Translations under genes and position numbers: made by a program
Shown: positions 23,322 to 31,875 of the stretch, in pieces
Position numbering within the stretch: the first letter of the stretch is position 1
Layout: each line of letters starts with the position of its first letter
The notes under the pieces: generated by a model
The model's input: the letters and a program-made list of their open reading frames with translations, nothing else
The model's database searches: none
Told to the model about the DNA's origin: nothing
NCBI RefSeq assembly: GCF_029227915.1
Contig: NC_079881.1
Location: forward strand, 15,225,501-15,289,500
Direction of reading: 5' to 3'
DNA from: Hydractinia symbiolongicarpus
Lineage: Eukaryota > Cnidaria > Hydrozoa > Anthoathecata > Hydractiniidae
Length of the DNA: 64,000 nucleotides

Positions 23322-23925
23322 TTTGTAAGCGGGTGGAGCGCTGGCATACTGCGCAGATTGCAGTTTTTTAAAAATTTCATCTCTAGCTTCTTGCCTGCCT
23401 TGTGCTAGGATCTCCTTGTCATTATCGTTGATGGATTTCACAGCTTTTTTCGTTCGTTGTCGGATCTGCTCCTTGAGCACCATGTAGCGCTGTTTTTCCT
23501 GCATGATCCATGTAAACTCATCGTCTGAAATTATACCATCTTGGATCGCTCTGGAAATCTTATCGTATACAGTGTCTAGTTTTGATTCAGCTAGGAGTTT
23601 GATGCACTCATGTTTGTGCATCTTATACTGTATCCTTTTGGAAGCATTCTTAAGACCTACTTGGCCCATGCCCATTGCAAGAGCCGCGGCTTCAAGACCA
23701 ATTGCTATGGGGGCTCCGATTCCGGTTGCAAGCGTGGCAATACCTGGTGCGGAGGTGATGACTGTAACAGCAATCATACCATTTGTAGAGTTTTTCTCTC
23801 TCTTTGATCTCCGACCGCAGGTACTGCTCGATTTCTTCGATCTTTTTTAGTCTGTAGACCTGACCTTCTTCAGGCTCATGCTCAGGCGCACTTGGCGGCA
23901 AAGTTGGGTAAAGCTTATCAGCCAT
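23316..23925 (-). pseudogene. Gene E: membrane-hairpin protein with late-domain motifs (frameshifted)
   Basis: The intact homologue is at 57170-57811. The N-terminal tail has LYPTL (residues 5-9) and PSAP (11-14). After a short charged helix come two long Gly/Ala-rich hydrophobic stretches (MIAVTVITSAPGIATLATG and APIAIGLEAAALAMGMGQVG), then a helical charged region. The C-terminus is SAPPAYKV, with PPAY at 23325-23336. A ~41-bp loss at the KLYK junction, just before the first hydrophobic stretch, shifts the frame. In retroviruses PSAP/PTAP, LYPxL and PPxY recruit TSG101, ALIX and NEDD4-type ligases; adenovirus protein VI also carries PPxY. Its start codon touches the stop of gene F (TAAATG). 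Function is inferred. Confidence 0.7.
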
Positions 23926-24597
23926 TTATTCTAGGAGTAAATGCATCGTAATTCCGACGAACGAAACATTTTTTTCATGATGATGCTCGTCCGTCAGCAT
24001 GAACTCCAGTCTGTCTGTTGAGCCTTTCAAAGGAAGGTAGATTGCACTGTCAAAATTCCAAGTTAACATGTCTCCCTATGCGTTTAATTCTTTCGTGGGA
24101 AGCAAAGCAAGAACTTTTGATTTCTTCCCATCCAGCAGGCAGTCATCCTCATCTAACTGAGGGCAAACGAGTCTCAATCTTTGTTACACGTCAGTTTTGT
24201 AGAAGCTGTCATAGTCGCCTTTGGTAAATTACTTTCTTGCAGGATCGTAGGGTAGCCCCATAAGCTCTTGCAGTTGTCGATGAATTACCACAGTATACCC
24301 GTCACTAACCCTAAGCCTGCATAGTCCGTTCTTTAATACAAACAATTTGATCTTGTCCCCTGCCTGACTGTTGACGATGGTTGCCAAATCCTCTATCTTA
24401 TATAGACCGTTCATAATTTCTATTCTAGTCTCTGTCTGATCAGGCCCTGTCCTACGAATGACAAAGTCATTGTCAGAGTAAAGGTTCAGCCAGACAGGCC
24501 TGATACTTATCGATTTCAGGGCAATTCTCGTATCCTGACCTAGGTAATCGTTAAAAATCGTAGGCTTCTCTATATTGGTCACATACAGCTGTCGCAT
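23926..24597 (-). pseudogene. Gene F: penton-like minor capsid candidate (3 nonsense codons)
   Basis: 224 codons in one frame from ATG 24597 to TAA 23926, interrupted by stops at 24229 (TAC to TAA compared with element B), 24184 (TAC to TAA) and 24076 (TAG). The residues are otherwise well conserved with element B. Features: IALKSISIRP-x-WLN near residue 25, then GLYKIEDLATIVN and a strand-rich body ending in FVGITMHLL. This order resembles Polinton/adintovirus single jelly-roll minor capsid (penton) proteins, but no residue proves it. It is divergent from gene G across a 17-bp palindromic spacer. Alternative: another virion protein. Confidence 0.55.
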
Positions 24598-24614
24598 CTT
24601 TCTTTAAAGAAAGA
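24598..24614. promoter_or_regulatory. Palindromic divergent start region F/G
   Basis: Only 17 bases separate the two opposed start codons, and ctttctttaaagaaaga is a near-perfect palindrome centred on TTTAAA. In element B the 16-base equivalent GTTTCTTTAAAGAAAC is perfect. Both genes must use very short or no 5' leaders, or start inside each other. Confidence 0.6.
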
Positions 24615-25753
24615 ATGAATATTTATAGCTATAACCCACTTGTAAAGTATGCCCCTAATCATGGGCGTTTTCTCGAGAGACTCAAGGGCTCGGACCTTAC
24701 CAAGCAGGATATCGTTGTTGATGCCAAAGGCTCGTCATTTAAAGTAAAATTCCCAGATATCTTCGTGGACTATGTTTTTCACAGTAATCCTCCGGTCAAT
24801 ACCTGGCAAAACCACCCCTTCGGCCTCTGGTCGACACAATTGAATTTTGCGGTATTTTGCGCTACATCGGCATGCGGCATTTCAATGCAGCACTTTAATT
24901 CTCCATTACCCCTTGTTCGTGCCGTGTATCGATTTCACGCCTATTTCCAAATTCGAAATATACTAGAGGAGCTTGAGGTATCGTTGCCTGGCTCTTCCCG
25001 ATTCAATATCTTGAATAACCCCTTCAACAAACAAAACCTCCAGCAACTAGCTCGCGAGTACCTGGTAGTGAGCAGGAGTGGAGGAACGAAACCATCTTCA
25101 GTAGTTGGCAAATTCATCGCAAAGATTATCCTGGTTCAGCCCTTAGCTATCTTGACGCGGACTCGTGGAGTCGCTGGATCATTGAAAAATCCCAAGGTCT
25201 CACTCGTATTGGTATTGAACGGTTATCCCAAAGCGTACGCTTCTATGCCTACCTAATTCTCGAAAGCCAGGCAAATGCAAGATCTGGAATCATTGGAAAC
25301 CAAGGCAGCGCAATTGATGCTCAACGACTGCACCTAACGACATTTGAGGACGTCATAATTAGACCTAACGACACGGGTAAGGAAATTACCGAATTTCAAA
25401 ATGTGCTGAAATATGCAAGGTCCAAGGTGGATTTTAGTGTTGCTCATGGCGTCTATATGATCCCAAGTGACATGAGTCTTCATATTGGAAATGTTGTGAA
25501 TTTCACGAACAAAATTTTGATCAGTAAGGATTATTTTTCAATCGGTATAAATCCAAAGATTAATCGCCTAGCGGCTCCGCAGGAGCACGTGAAACAGGTT
25601 GATCGCCGCCCTCCACAGGTGAGCCGCCATGAGAAGACTGCGCTAGTGACAGCTTACACAATAGAGGCCAAAAAACACGATGACATCAAAGATGGTTTAA
25701 TTACAATGGGGGTAGTATCGATCCTAATGTACATTTGGTTAAAGAAATATTAG
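24615..25753 (+). pseudogene. Gene G: variable virion-type protein (frameshifted)
   Basis: About 380 codons with one frameshift between ~25060 and 25136 (frame change after QLAREYL). The homologue at 55320-56483 is intact (387 aa). Shared landmarks: MNIYSYN start, QxNFA-x-CA-S-A-GIS, ITEFQ-x-VLxYAR, V-x-MxPSDM-x-L-IG, and a C-terminal membrane span (GVVSILMYIWLK). Overall identity to the element B protein is only about one third, whereas neighbouring genes are near 90 percent. It carries a GC-rich palindromic micro-insert at 25565-25586 (RLAAPQE) that is absent in element B. I do not recognise the family. Context between penton and MCP genes suggests a virion surface or membrane protein. Confidence 0.6.
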
Positions 25754-25769
25754 TGCTCCGCGAGAGCAC
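25753..25769. terminator. Hairpin between convergent genes G and H
   Basis: GTGCTC/GAGCAC stem with a short loop directly after the TAG of G and before the stop of H. Confidence 0.5.
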
Positions 25770-25775
25770 CAATAT

Positions 25776-27016
25776 TTACGATAGTTTGCCACCATTGTAG
25801 GCCACAAAAAAAGCGACGGCAGCAGCGATGTAGAGGTGCTTGGCTACATATTCGACAACTTTTGCAGCCACTCTGAAAAAGAACGAGACAACCGTGCCAA
25901 TAATCCCTGGTAGCGCCGCACCTGCCTTACCTGCCAGGTATTTCAAAAATTTTTCAAGCCTTTCCAGCTGTTTTTGCAAAAACCCTTCCCTGCGGCACTT
26001 CCTCCTGCGCCTGTTGCGGAACCTCCACCTGTAACTGCGAGTACGATGGTGGAAATCAGTAGACCAACAGCCGAGACGATGCTTGCTATAGTAACCCCTT
26101 GCTCCTTGAACAAGATTCTAAGCTTTTCAGCCAGAGATTTATCGCCTTCTGCGATTTTCATCAGCGTTTCCTTAATAGATTTCAGTTGGCTCTGAATGTC
26201 AGATGATAGTAAACCGTGTGTTTCTCGTACTGCTTCCTTTTGATATTGGAGTCGTTCTAGATCTTCCCTAGCCTTTGCAATGTCTTCGTTCCAGATAGTT
26301 TGCTGTTCCTCTGATAGTCCAGGCGTAGCTTTCTTCCTCTCGAGCCTTTTTACCTTGGCTTCTGCTTTGGCGATCTCGCTGTCGTAGAAGATCATCTTGT
26401 TTTTCAGGTGCTTCAGGTTACCCCTTAGCGTTTGAAGCTCGAGGTTGAGCCCTCTTCTTTCACGCTCTGTGAACGCTTCGCTGGCGCCAAAGGGAGTCTC
26501 TTCGATCAGGCTCTCCGTTTCATCAAGGACGTTCTCGAGCAGCGGCATCATTTCGATATCATCGGCCTTCCCTTCAACGTGAACAATCTCGTTAAGGAGT
26601 TTCTGAGCCATTGCCTTACTGCCTTTGTTTGGTGTAGTATAGTCGGTAAACCCCATGGCTCGCAAGCGATTTGTACCTAACCTCCTCCGTATCTCGGCAA
26701 CGCTCCTTAATTCACCATGCATTTTCGTGATCTCTATGCCATCGAAAAGAAGCTGGTTTCCCCGTGCCTCAAACTCGTTGTAATATCTCGCGATTGGCTG
26801 CCCCAGCTCCTCACCAAGGTGTTCGTAAAGATCGTCGACCTTCGATTTTAGTAGCTCTTCCCTCTGTCTTGTTGTGATGTATCGTGCCGAGACGCTAGGC
26901 GATTGACCCTGATCTGGCGTTAGCGTGGAGCTGGCATCAGGCCTACTGAAATCCTCGTCTGGAATGTTTTCCTTTGACGTAAAGTCGTCTCCTTCGTATA
27001 TTGGATTAATCGGCAT
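25776..27016 (-). pseudogene. Gene H: coiled-coil protein with C-terminal membrane segments (frameshifted)
   Basis: The homologue at 54023-55282 is intact (419 aa). Here a net 4-base loss near 25975 breaks the frame after GSAAGK. Order: acidic disordered N-terminus (~1-60), helical region, a strong charged coiled coil (~residues 175-310), a hydrophobic span (IASIVSAVGLLISTIVLAV), a Gly/Ala linker, an amphipathic KQLERL helix, then further hydrophobic segments (AGAALPGIIGTVVSFFFRV and HLYIAAAVAFFVAY). Proteins of this build recur in cnidarian Polinton-type loci as far as I recall. A membrane-active virion protein is plausible but unproven. The 33-base gap to the MCP start holds caaataaATG (for H) and taataataaagcATG (for MCP). 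Confidence 0.65.
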
Positions 27017-27049
27017 TTATTTGAAATGAAAATCAGCTAATAATAAAGC

Positions 27050-28326
27050 ATGATATTCGGAACCAAGCTCGACCCCTACGCGGAAATTAAAACGATGATG
27101 TCTATGAAAGGTAAGAAGCAGCGTGTAAAAGTAAGTCATGTGCCTAGTACGATTAATCAGAACGAGGACTTGTATGTTGATATCCCCAACATGGGGCAGA
27201 ACGATGTAATTTTTCCAGGCAGTATCAAACTACTTTTCGATCTGGAACTTACGGGAACAAACACGAAGCGCACTATCGTCAGCAATATAGGTAAATCCTT
27301 GGTGCAAAATGTTCGTATCACTTTGAATAGCAACGAGGTGCAAAACATTAGCGACTACAGGGTGCTCGCTACCTACAAGGACCTATGGTTGCCCAAGTTT
27401 CATTGGGAAAACAACTTGATCATAGAGGGGATCAATCCGAACGACGGTACAATCCGCGCCCTACAGGTAAAAGCGACTGATCATGTAGGCATGGATGAGG
27501 AAAAAGCGATCGTCGCAGCTTATGGCAGCACGTTTTGTATTCCTCTAGGAAAAATGTTTGAATTGACACGAGGCTTGCCGTTCTACCAGACAGGGCTACA
27601 CGATAGGCTGCAATTCGTTATACATTTTGCATCATGTGGTGACGTTCTCAAAGATGGTGGTACGGTGTCTTCAGGAAGCACGGCAGCTAACCCGCAGACA
27701 GTGCGTACAAGATCACTAATATCGCACTAGAGTTTGACAAGGCTAATAACGAGGGTCTCGCGAGCGCTATGATGTCACGGTATAGTTGTTTGGCGCTACC
27801 CTATGAAAGGGTTCTCCGTAGCAAGGTTGTCACGATAAAAAAGGCTGATACCAGCTACAATTTGCAAATTGATACTCCAGCAAAAAGTTTAAAAGGCGTC
27901 TTATTAATGTTCGTAGATCCGGGGAAAGTGAAGGCGCACTCGGGTGCTAACGAAGTGTTTTATAACCCAAAGATCGAAAAAATCTCCATCACTGTCGAGG
28001 GTGAGCCTAATGAGCTCTACACGCACGCCATGCTCCCGAAAGATCACCTTGAGCAGATTGTAAACTTATTCGGTAGCCACGATTCAGAGGTGACAATTGG
28101 GCAGTTCTTCACAGAAAAATACGCCCTATTTTTTGATTTCCGTGCATCACCTGATCACAGTCTACACGGTTCCGGAAGGCCATTACAGAGATTGTCAGAC
28201 GATATCACATTGCATATGACAAAGAAGGCAGACGGAACAACGGGGGATATTAAATGCTACGTTTTCCTACTTCAAGATGCTCAGCTGAACATCTTAGATG
28301 GGCGTTTCCACAGTGTCGAATATTAA
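27050..28326 (+). pseudogene. MCP: Major capsid protein, double jelly-roll (frameshifted)
   Basis: Closely matches element B 52706-53989. Characteristic MCP text: NEDLYVDIPNMGQNDVIFPG, IKLLFDLELTG, NIGKSLVQNVRITLN-x-NEVQ, YKDLWLPKF, and later TNELYTHAMLPKD. This agrees with Polinton MCPs described as double jelly-roll capsid proteins. A one-base loss near 27688 (ctaacccgc versus ctaagcctgc) shifts the frame; the second half reads on to TAA at 28324. The N-terminus lacks two codons relative to element B. It would build the icosahedral shell. Gene J starts 7 bases after its stop, so the two may be co-transcribed. Confidence 0.85.
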
Positions 28327-28333
28327 AATAAAG

Positions 28334-28732
28334 ATGGCAAGCATATTAGTACTCGAGGGCTGGGCGTTGATTAACGCTCAGCATTCTCGGGGAGTAACTA
28401 TTTGTTCAGTAAGCTGTCAGGCCATGGTGAGGCCGAGCGTAAAAAGCATGATAAAGCAATTGAAAAACTTCAAGCAGCTCAGCAGCAGTGGGTAAGAGAT
28501 CGGCAGGCAAAGATCGATTGGTATAATCATCAACGAGAGCTGAAAAGGCAAGCTGGAGAGAGCTTGAAGGAGCTCGATGAGGGCATGCATGAGTATTATA
28601 TTGCAACGATAGAGAAGGCTCCTAAGTTATCCGACTTCTAAACGCCCAGAAAACAGCAACAAGACGGTGAGCTAACGTTCATCGTTGGATCCTTAGCCCT
28701 CCTTGCTTTTGCAGTGTACAAATGGGCGCAAT
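28334..28732 (+). pseudogene. Gene J: small membrane-anchored virion-type protein (broken)
   Basis: Starts at ATG 28334 after ttaaaataaag. The homologue 52300-52698 (132 aa) is intact: an N-terminal hydrophobic span (MASLLVLAGGAIINALAFSG), a charged helical middle (GHGEAERKRHDKAIEQLQA and so on), and a C-terminal hydrophobic span (FIVGSLALLGFAVYKWA). Here a one-base loss near 28380 shifts the frame, TAC has become TAA at 28639, and the original stop is gone. Two terminal membrane segments around a helical rod suggest a virion membrane or spacer protein. Unknown family. Confidence 0.6.
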
Positions 28733-28753
28733 CGACATGTAATAAACATGTCG
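28733..28753. promoter_or_regulatory. Hairpin overlapping the integrase start
   Basis: CGACATGT-aataa-ACATGTCG: a perfect 8-bp stem in which the right arm contains the integrase ATG and the loop holds taataaac. It is conserved in element B (around 52271-52292). It could end the MCP-J transcript, mark the integrase start, or affect translation. Confidence 0.5.
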
Positions 28754-29752
28754 AAACATATCATTACTCCAGAAGAAGCGAAAAAATTAAGCATTATTTA
28801 CTATACCCCTGAAAATTTATGGACTGGTCGGAAGGCTGTTAAATTGCTCGCTGAGCACAGTGGACTACCTAAAAAGAAAGTCGTACACTGGCTATTTCGT
28901 CCGTTGCTCTGGCTCAGACATATCAAGGGGCCCAAGCGCATCAACTTCCCGCATTTTACAATCACAAGGCCTAATGAAATGCACCAATTTGATTTGCTCT
29001 ACATGCCTCATGATCGCCTGTATGGCTCGAAATACAAATATATCCTCACAGGGATCGATGTAGCCTCGAGATACAAGGTAGCTAGACCATTGAGAACGAA
29101 GAAAGCCAGCGAAGTCGCTGACATGATCAAGGACATTTACAAAGCAGGACCTTTACGCAATCCGAAGATCTTCCAGTGCGACAACGGTAGTGAGTTCAAG
29201 TCAGATGTGACAAAACTGCTAGAGGGCAAAAGGGTCGAGATTAAACGCGCAACCACCAAATATCATCATACTTTCACAGCCTTTGTCGAGTCCTATAACA
29301 AGGTGCTCGCTGAGAGACTTTTCAAACCTCAGGACGCGCAAGAGTTGGTCTCTGAAGAGACTAGTACCACATGGGTGAAAAACCTTTACACTATCGTAAA
29401 AAGCATGAACAATACCAAGACTGCCATGATTGGTATGAAACCCAACAAGGCAATCAAGCTAGATGAAGTCCCACTTACGAAAGACCCGCGGCCTGAAGAA
29501 AAGCCATTGTCTGAAACAGGCCTCTACCTTTACCTGCTGCAACCAGGCGAGGAGCATGGTGATGCGAAAAGACGTGCAACGGACGCTTGGCGGAGCAAAA
29601 AGACGTATAGGTTGGATCGCATCGAGCAGCAACCAAACAACCGTGTGCTATATTACTTGCAAGACGGGCCAGAGCGGAGCTTTATTTCAGAAGAGTTGAT
29701 GCTGATACCAGAGGATGTTCAAGTACCTCCGGAGCATGTTAAGGAGTGGTAA
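28748..29752 (+). CDS. IN: DDE integrase
   Basis: 334 residues, intact. The retroviral-type catalytic triad is visible: D82 (HQFDLLYMP), D145 (QCDNGSEF) and E181 (AFVESYNK), with exactly 35 residues between the last two. The N-terminus has an HTH-like region (LLAEHSGLPKKKVVHWL) rather than an obvious HHCC finger. The C-terminal ~60 residues (YRLDRIEQQPNNRVLYYLQD) look like the small beta-barrel/chromo-like tail of Polinton integrases. It would insert the linear element DNA, making the 5-bp duplication seen here. ATG 28748 is chosen from the taataaac motif; the frame is open further upstream. Element B's copy has two frameshifts. Confidence 0.92.
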   Translation: MSKHIITPEEAKKLSIIYYTPENLWTGRKAVKLLAEHSGLPKKKVVHWLFRPLLWLRHIKGPKRINFPHFTITRPNEMHQFDLLYMPHDRLYGSKYKYILTGIDVASRYKVARPLRTKKASEVADMIKDIYKAGPLRNPKIFQCDNGSEFKSDVTKLLEGKRVEIKRATTKYHHTFTAFVESYNKVLAERLFKPQDAQELVSEETSTTWVKNLYTIVKSMNNTKTAMIGMKPNKAIKLDEVPLTKDPRPEEKPLSETGLYLYLLQPGEEHGDAKRRATDAWRSKKTYRLDRIEQQPNNRVLYYLQDGPERSFISEELMLIPEDVQVPPEHVKEW

Positions 29753-29763
29753 GCTGACGATAT

Positions 29764-29791
29764 TTTTTGTAATCTATCAGGGTTACAAAAA
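29764..29791. terminator. Hairpin between convergent integrase and BRO genes
   Basis: TTTTTGTAA/TTACAAAAA, 9-bp stem with a 10-base loop, then AATAAA on the plus strand. The equivalent is in element B near 51206-51233. Confidence 0.55.
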
Positions 29792-29798
29792 TAAAATC

Positions 29799-30614
29799 CT
29801 AGATCTCGGCAAGCTCCATCAATCTGTGATGTGTATAATTACGACCTAATCGAAAGTGCCTTGGACGTTCGGGATTTACTTCAATGCATCCACGCTCTCG
29901 GAGCCAGTTGTAATGTACAATGGCATTTGGGGTTTCTGCAAGAACGACGAGTTGACCGTTGGGATGATCTGTTAACTTGTTGCGAATCTTTTGCGCTACA
30001 TAGCCCTGTTGCCCACATATAGCGACATACGGATATTCATCATCGTTATTCTTTTGGATTATAACCATTCCGTTATCCTTTCTAGGGTCCTCAAGGCGAG
30101 GAACGGCTCGGTTATGTAGTTCTTCAATTTCTTGCTCTTGTACGGCTATCGTTCGATCTCTGTCGTCAACATCTTCCTCTAGGGTAAAAATTTGACGATC
30201 TTTGTCCTCCAATTCGTCGTTGAGCAGAGCCAGCGCCGCTTGATTTTCTTCTACAATTCCAGCAAGCTTGCGGACCTCTCGAGGTAAAACCTCTTCAACA
30301 ACCCAATCCAAAAATGGTGCTGCTTCAGGTCTACCACACCTCAAGAGGAAGCAATAAAGGCCTGGTTTCGTCAGTAAAACTGTATCTTGCTGGGGGTGGA
30401 CAGATCTGTCCACCCTCTGGAACTCAACAACAGCGTCACCTTTCCGTATTTTGTACTTGTTGGGAACAATTCTCTGAATAGCTTTTACTCCCGCTTCCCG
30501 CTTATAGCCCGCGGCTCTCCAAACATCGGAGGCTACGATGCATTGACCTTTATCCTGAACAAAGAATGATCGGACTTGATTTCCTTCAAAGTAATCAACC
30601 GCTACTAAAGACAT
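29799..30614 (-). CDS. bro: BRO-family protein (Bro-N plus coiled coil plus C-terminal domain)
   Basis: 271 residues, intact in both elements. Residues ~1-115 are a Bro-N domain: VRSFFVQDKGQCIVASDVWR, AAGYKREAGVKAIQR-x-VPNKY, LLTKPGLYCFLLRCGRPEA, and FLDWVVEEVLP. Residues ~115-165 form an acidic coiled coil (LLNDELEDKDRQIFTLEEDV and so on). The C-terminal ~95 residues (YPYVAICGQQGYVAQKIRNK, HYNWLRERGCIEVNP) resemble C-terminal domains of BRO-like proteins of large insect and fish viruses. Bro-N domains bind DNA and act in regulation or replication. Its intactness in both decaying copies is notable. Preceded by cacaagcaaaATG without AATAAA. Confidence 0.88.
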   Translation of the reverse strand: MSLVAVDYFEGNQVRSFFVQDKGQCIVASDVWRAAGYKREAGVKAIQRIVPNKYKIRKGDAVVEFQRVDRSVHPQQDTVLLTKPGLYCFLLRCGRPEAAPFLDWVVEEVLPREVRKLAGIVEENQAALALLNDELEDKDRQIFTLEEDVDDRDRTIAVQEQEIEELHNRAVPRLEDPRKDNGMVIIQKNNDDEYPYVAICGQQGYVAQKIRNKLTDHPNGQLVVLAETPNAIVHYNWLRERGCIEVNPERPRHFRLGRNYTHHRLMELAEI

Positions 30615-30692
30615 TTTGCTTGTGAGTTTTTGGAATTCCCGGGATCATGTTGCATGGACGGTGCTCTTGATTTTTGAAACAACATGTGCTAG

Positions 30693-30719
30693 TTAATGTG
30701 AAACTGTCGCTCACATTAA
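30693..30719. terminator. Hairpin between BRO and gene M
   Basis: TTAATGTGA/TCACATTAA, a perfect 9-bp stem with a 9-base loop. The equivalent lies near 50295-50322 in element B. It sits after the stop of gene M. Confidence 0.5.
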
Positions 30720-30745
30720 TACTTACCTCGTCCCCAGGGCATCAT

Positions 30746-30960
30746 CTAATGGGACGAAGCCGTCGTGCTATATGCATCTATAAGTGCTCGCAGTCTACCT
30801 CGAATATCGGGGTCTCTTGTATTGCTTTCCATTCACTTGAGTCCCTCGAGAGAGATGAAGATATCGTGGGGATTGCCGTTGTTATTCCTGAGCTGCTTGC
30901 GGTTTTGTTTAAAACGGGCTGGAAGGGATCTGAAAAGACAATTTATCTCAATATTTTCAT
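30746..30960 (-). pseudogene. Gene M: ~70-residue basic protein (broken)
   Basis: The homologue at 50060-50275 encodes 71 residues (LFRSLPARFKQNREQLRNNN, HDIFISLEGLKWMER). Here a one-base loss in the A-run just after the start shifts the frame, and TGG has become TGA in the middle. It lies between ATPase and BRO on the same strand. It has no recognisable domain; it is basic, so nucleic-acid contact is possible. Confidence 0.5.
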
Positions 30961-31005
30961 CTTGTAGTTTTGAAATAATTCCAACCAGACTGCTTGGGAC
31001 AGAAC

Positions 31006-31596
31006 TCAAAAAAATTTCCAAGTCCTGGGGTTCTCAAATCTGATCCAAAGGCAAGCGTGCTTGGATTTTTTCAGCTGAGCCTTGATGTTTTCCCAGTCAT
31101 AGATCATATTGGTCTCTTCGTCTACCATTCTCATGTCGCTCCTTTCCGAGGGGTACCACATGAATAGCTGCTTTTTTTGCCTTCGAAGGTTCTTCGGGAT
31201 GGCCGTGTAGCTTTGAGTGAGTAACCAGAGACTGTGTTTGCGATGTCTACCGCTGATGGCAAGCTCAAGCAGGGATTGACGTTTTTTGTCGAGACTCTCG
31301 TCGGCTATCATATCGTCAATGATGAAGAGCGTCTCTTTGCACGCCAGCAATGACGACAGTTTTTGGATCCAATCTAAGAGTTGATCCTTGGGCTCCACCA
31401 GAAACACGTAGTCATTTTTCCACAGCGAGGACCTCTCGAGATAGGTCTTGTTCCAGCGGAGAGTAGGGCAGAGAATGACAATGTTGTCAAAATGATGCCT
31501 GTACTCGTTCTCAAGTAAATCCAGGACACGCTGCGTCTTGCCGCAACTTGTAGGCCCGGTGAAGATTGTCGTATACGGGTCTTTGATAATGTTCAT
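31006..31596 (-). CDS. FtsK/HerA-type DNA packaging ATPase
   Basis: 196 residues, intact in both elements. Walker A GPTSCGKT at residues 14-21, Walker B LFIIDD at ~90-95, followed by a sensor-like WLLTQSY. This is the compact A32-like ATPase fold that powers genome packaging in Polintons, virophages and poxviruses. I chose ATG 31596 (caaaataaatATG) over an upstream codon in the same frame because element B starts at the same residue. Walker A sits 14 residues from the start, as expected. The C-terminus is basic and aromatic (RTWKFF). A perfect hairpin lies just upstream. Confidence 0.92.
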   Translation of the reverse strand: MNIIKDPYTTIFTGPTSCGKTQRVLDLLENEYRHHFDNIVILCPTLRWNKTYLERSSLWKNDYVFLVEPKDQLLDWIQKLSSLLACKETLFIIDDMIADESLDKKRQSLLELAISGRHRKHSLWLLTQSYTAIPKNLRRQKKQLFMWYPSERSDMRMVDEETNMIYDWENIKAQLKKSKHACLWIRFENPRTWKFF

Positions 31597-31605
31597 ATTT
31601 ATTTT

Positions 31606-31626
31606 GTGTCTGCCTTGGGCAGACAC
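31606..31626. terminator. Hairpin upstream of the ATPase start
   Basis: GTGTCTGCC-ttg-GGCAGACAC, a 9-bp perfect stem. Element B has gtgtctgcccaaggcaaacac at the same place (slightly decayed). Confidence 0.5.
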
Positions 31627-31642
31627 GAACCTTGTAGCGCGC

Positions 31643-31865
31643 TTACTTAGGTTTTGGCACGATGCTCGTAGGTATCCAGCCTTTACTCACAAATATCTCA
31701 CGGGTTCCTCTCCCAGCGCTAAAATAAGTGGTCATTTTGAGAACGTCGCTGGTATCCATCTTGGTGCTAGGGCTCGAGATGCTCAGAAACGAAAGTAAAG
31801 CTCAGGTCGACGACTGTTTCGTATACCATGTCTATAATCTCTTTTTCCCGAGGGGTAACACTCAC
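31643..31865 (-). pseudogene. Gene O: small protein remnant
   Basis: Corresponds to 49035-49276 in element B. Here the start is GTG (aataaGTGAG), an in-frame TAG follows at the end of the first half, and the second half reads in another frame, ending PKPK then TAA. The two copies are diverged but keep KMD-x-x-D-x-LK and a GW-x-x-x-S-x-x-PK end. Unknown function. Confidence 0.4.
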
Positions 31866-31875
31866 TTATTAGGGT

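Noticed and set aside
23503-23850. Plus-strand 115-codon ORF opposite gene E
   Set aside because: Antisense shadow of the E hydrophobic and helical region, which is supported by an intact homologue.
27050-28326. Two separate capsid genes (27050-27730 and 27769-28326)
   Set aside because: Element B has one continuous frame over both; the split is due to a one-base loss.
30674-31043. Plus-strand ORFs of 92-97 codons opposite gene M
   Set aside because: Antisense shadows of M; the M frame is supported by element B.
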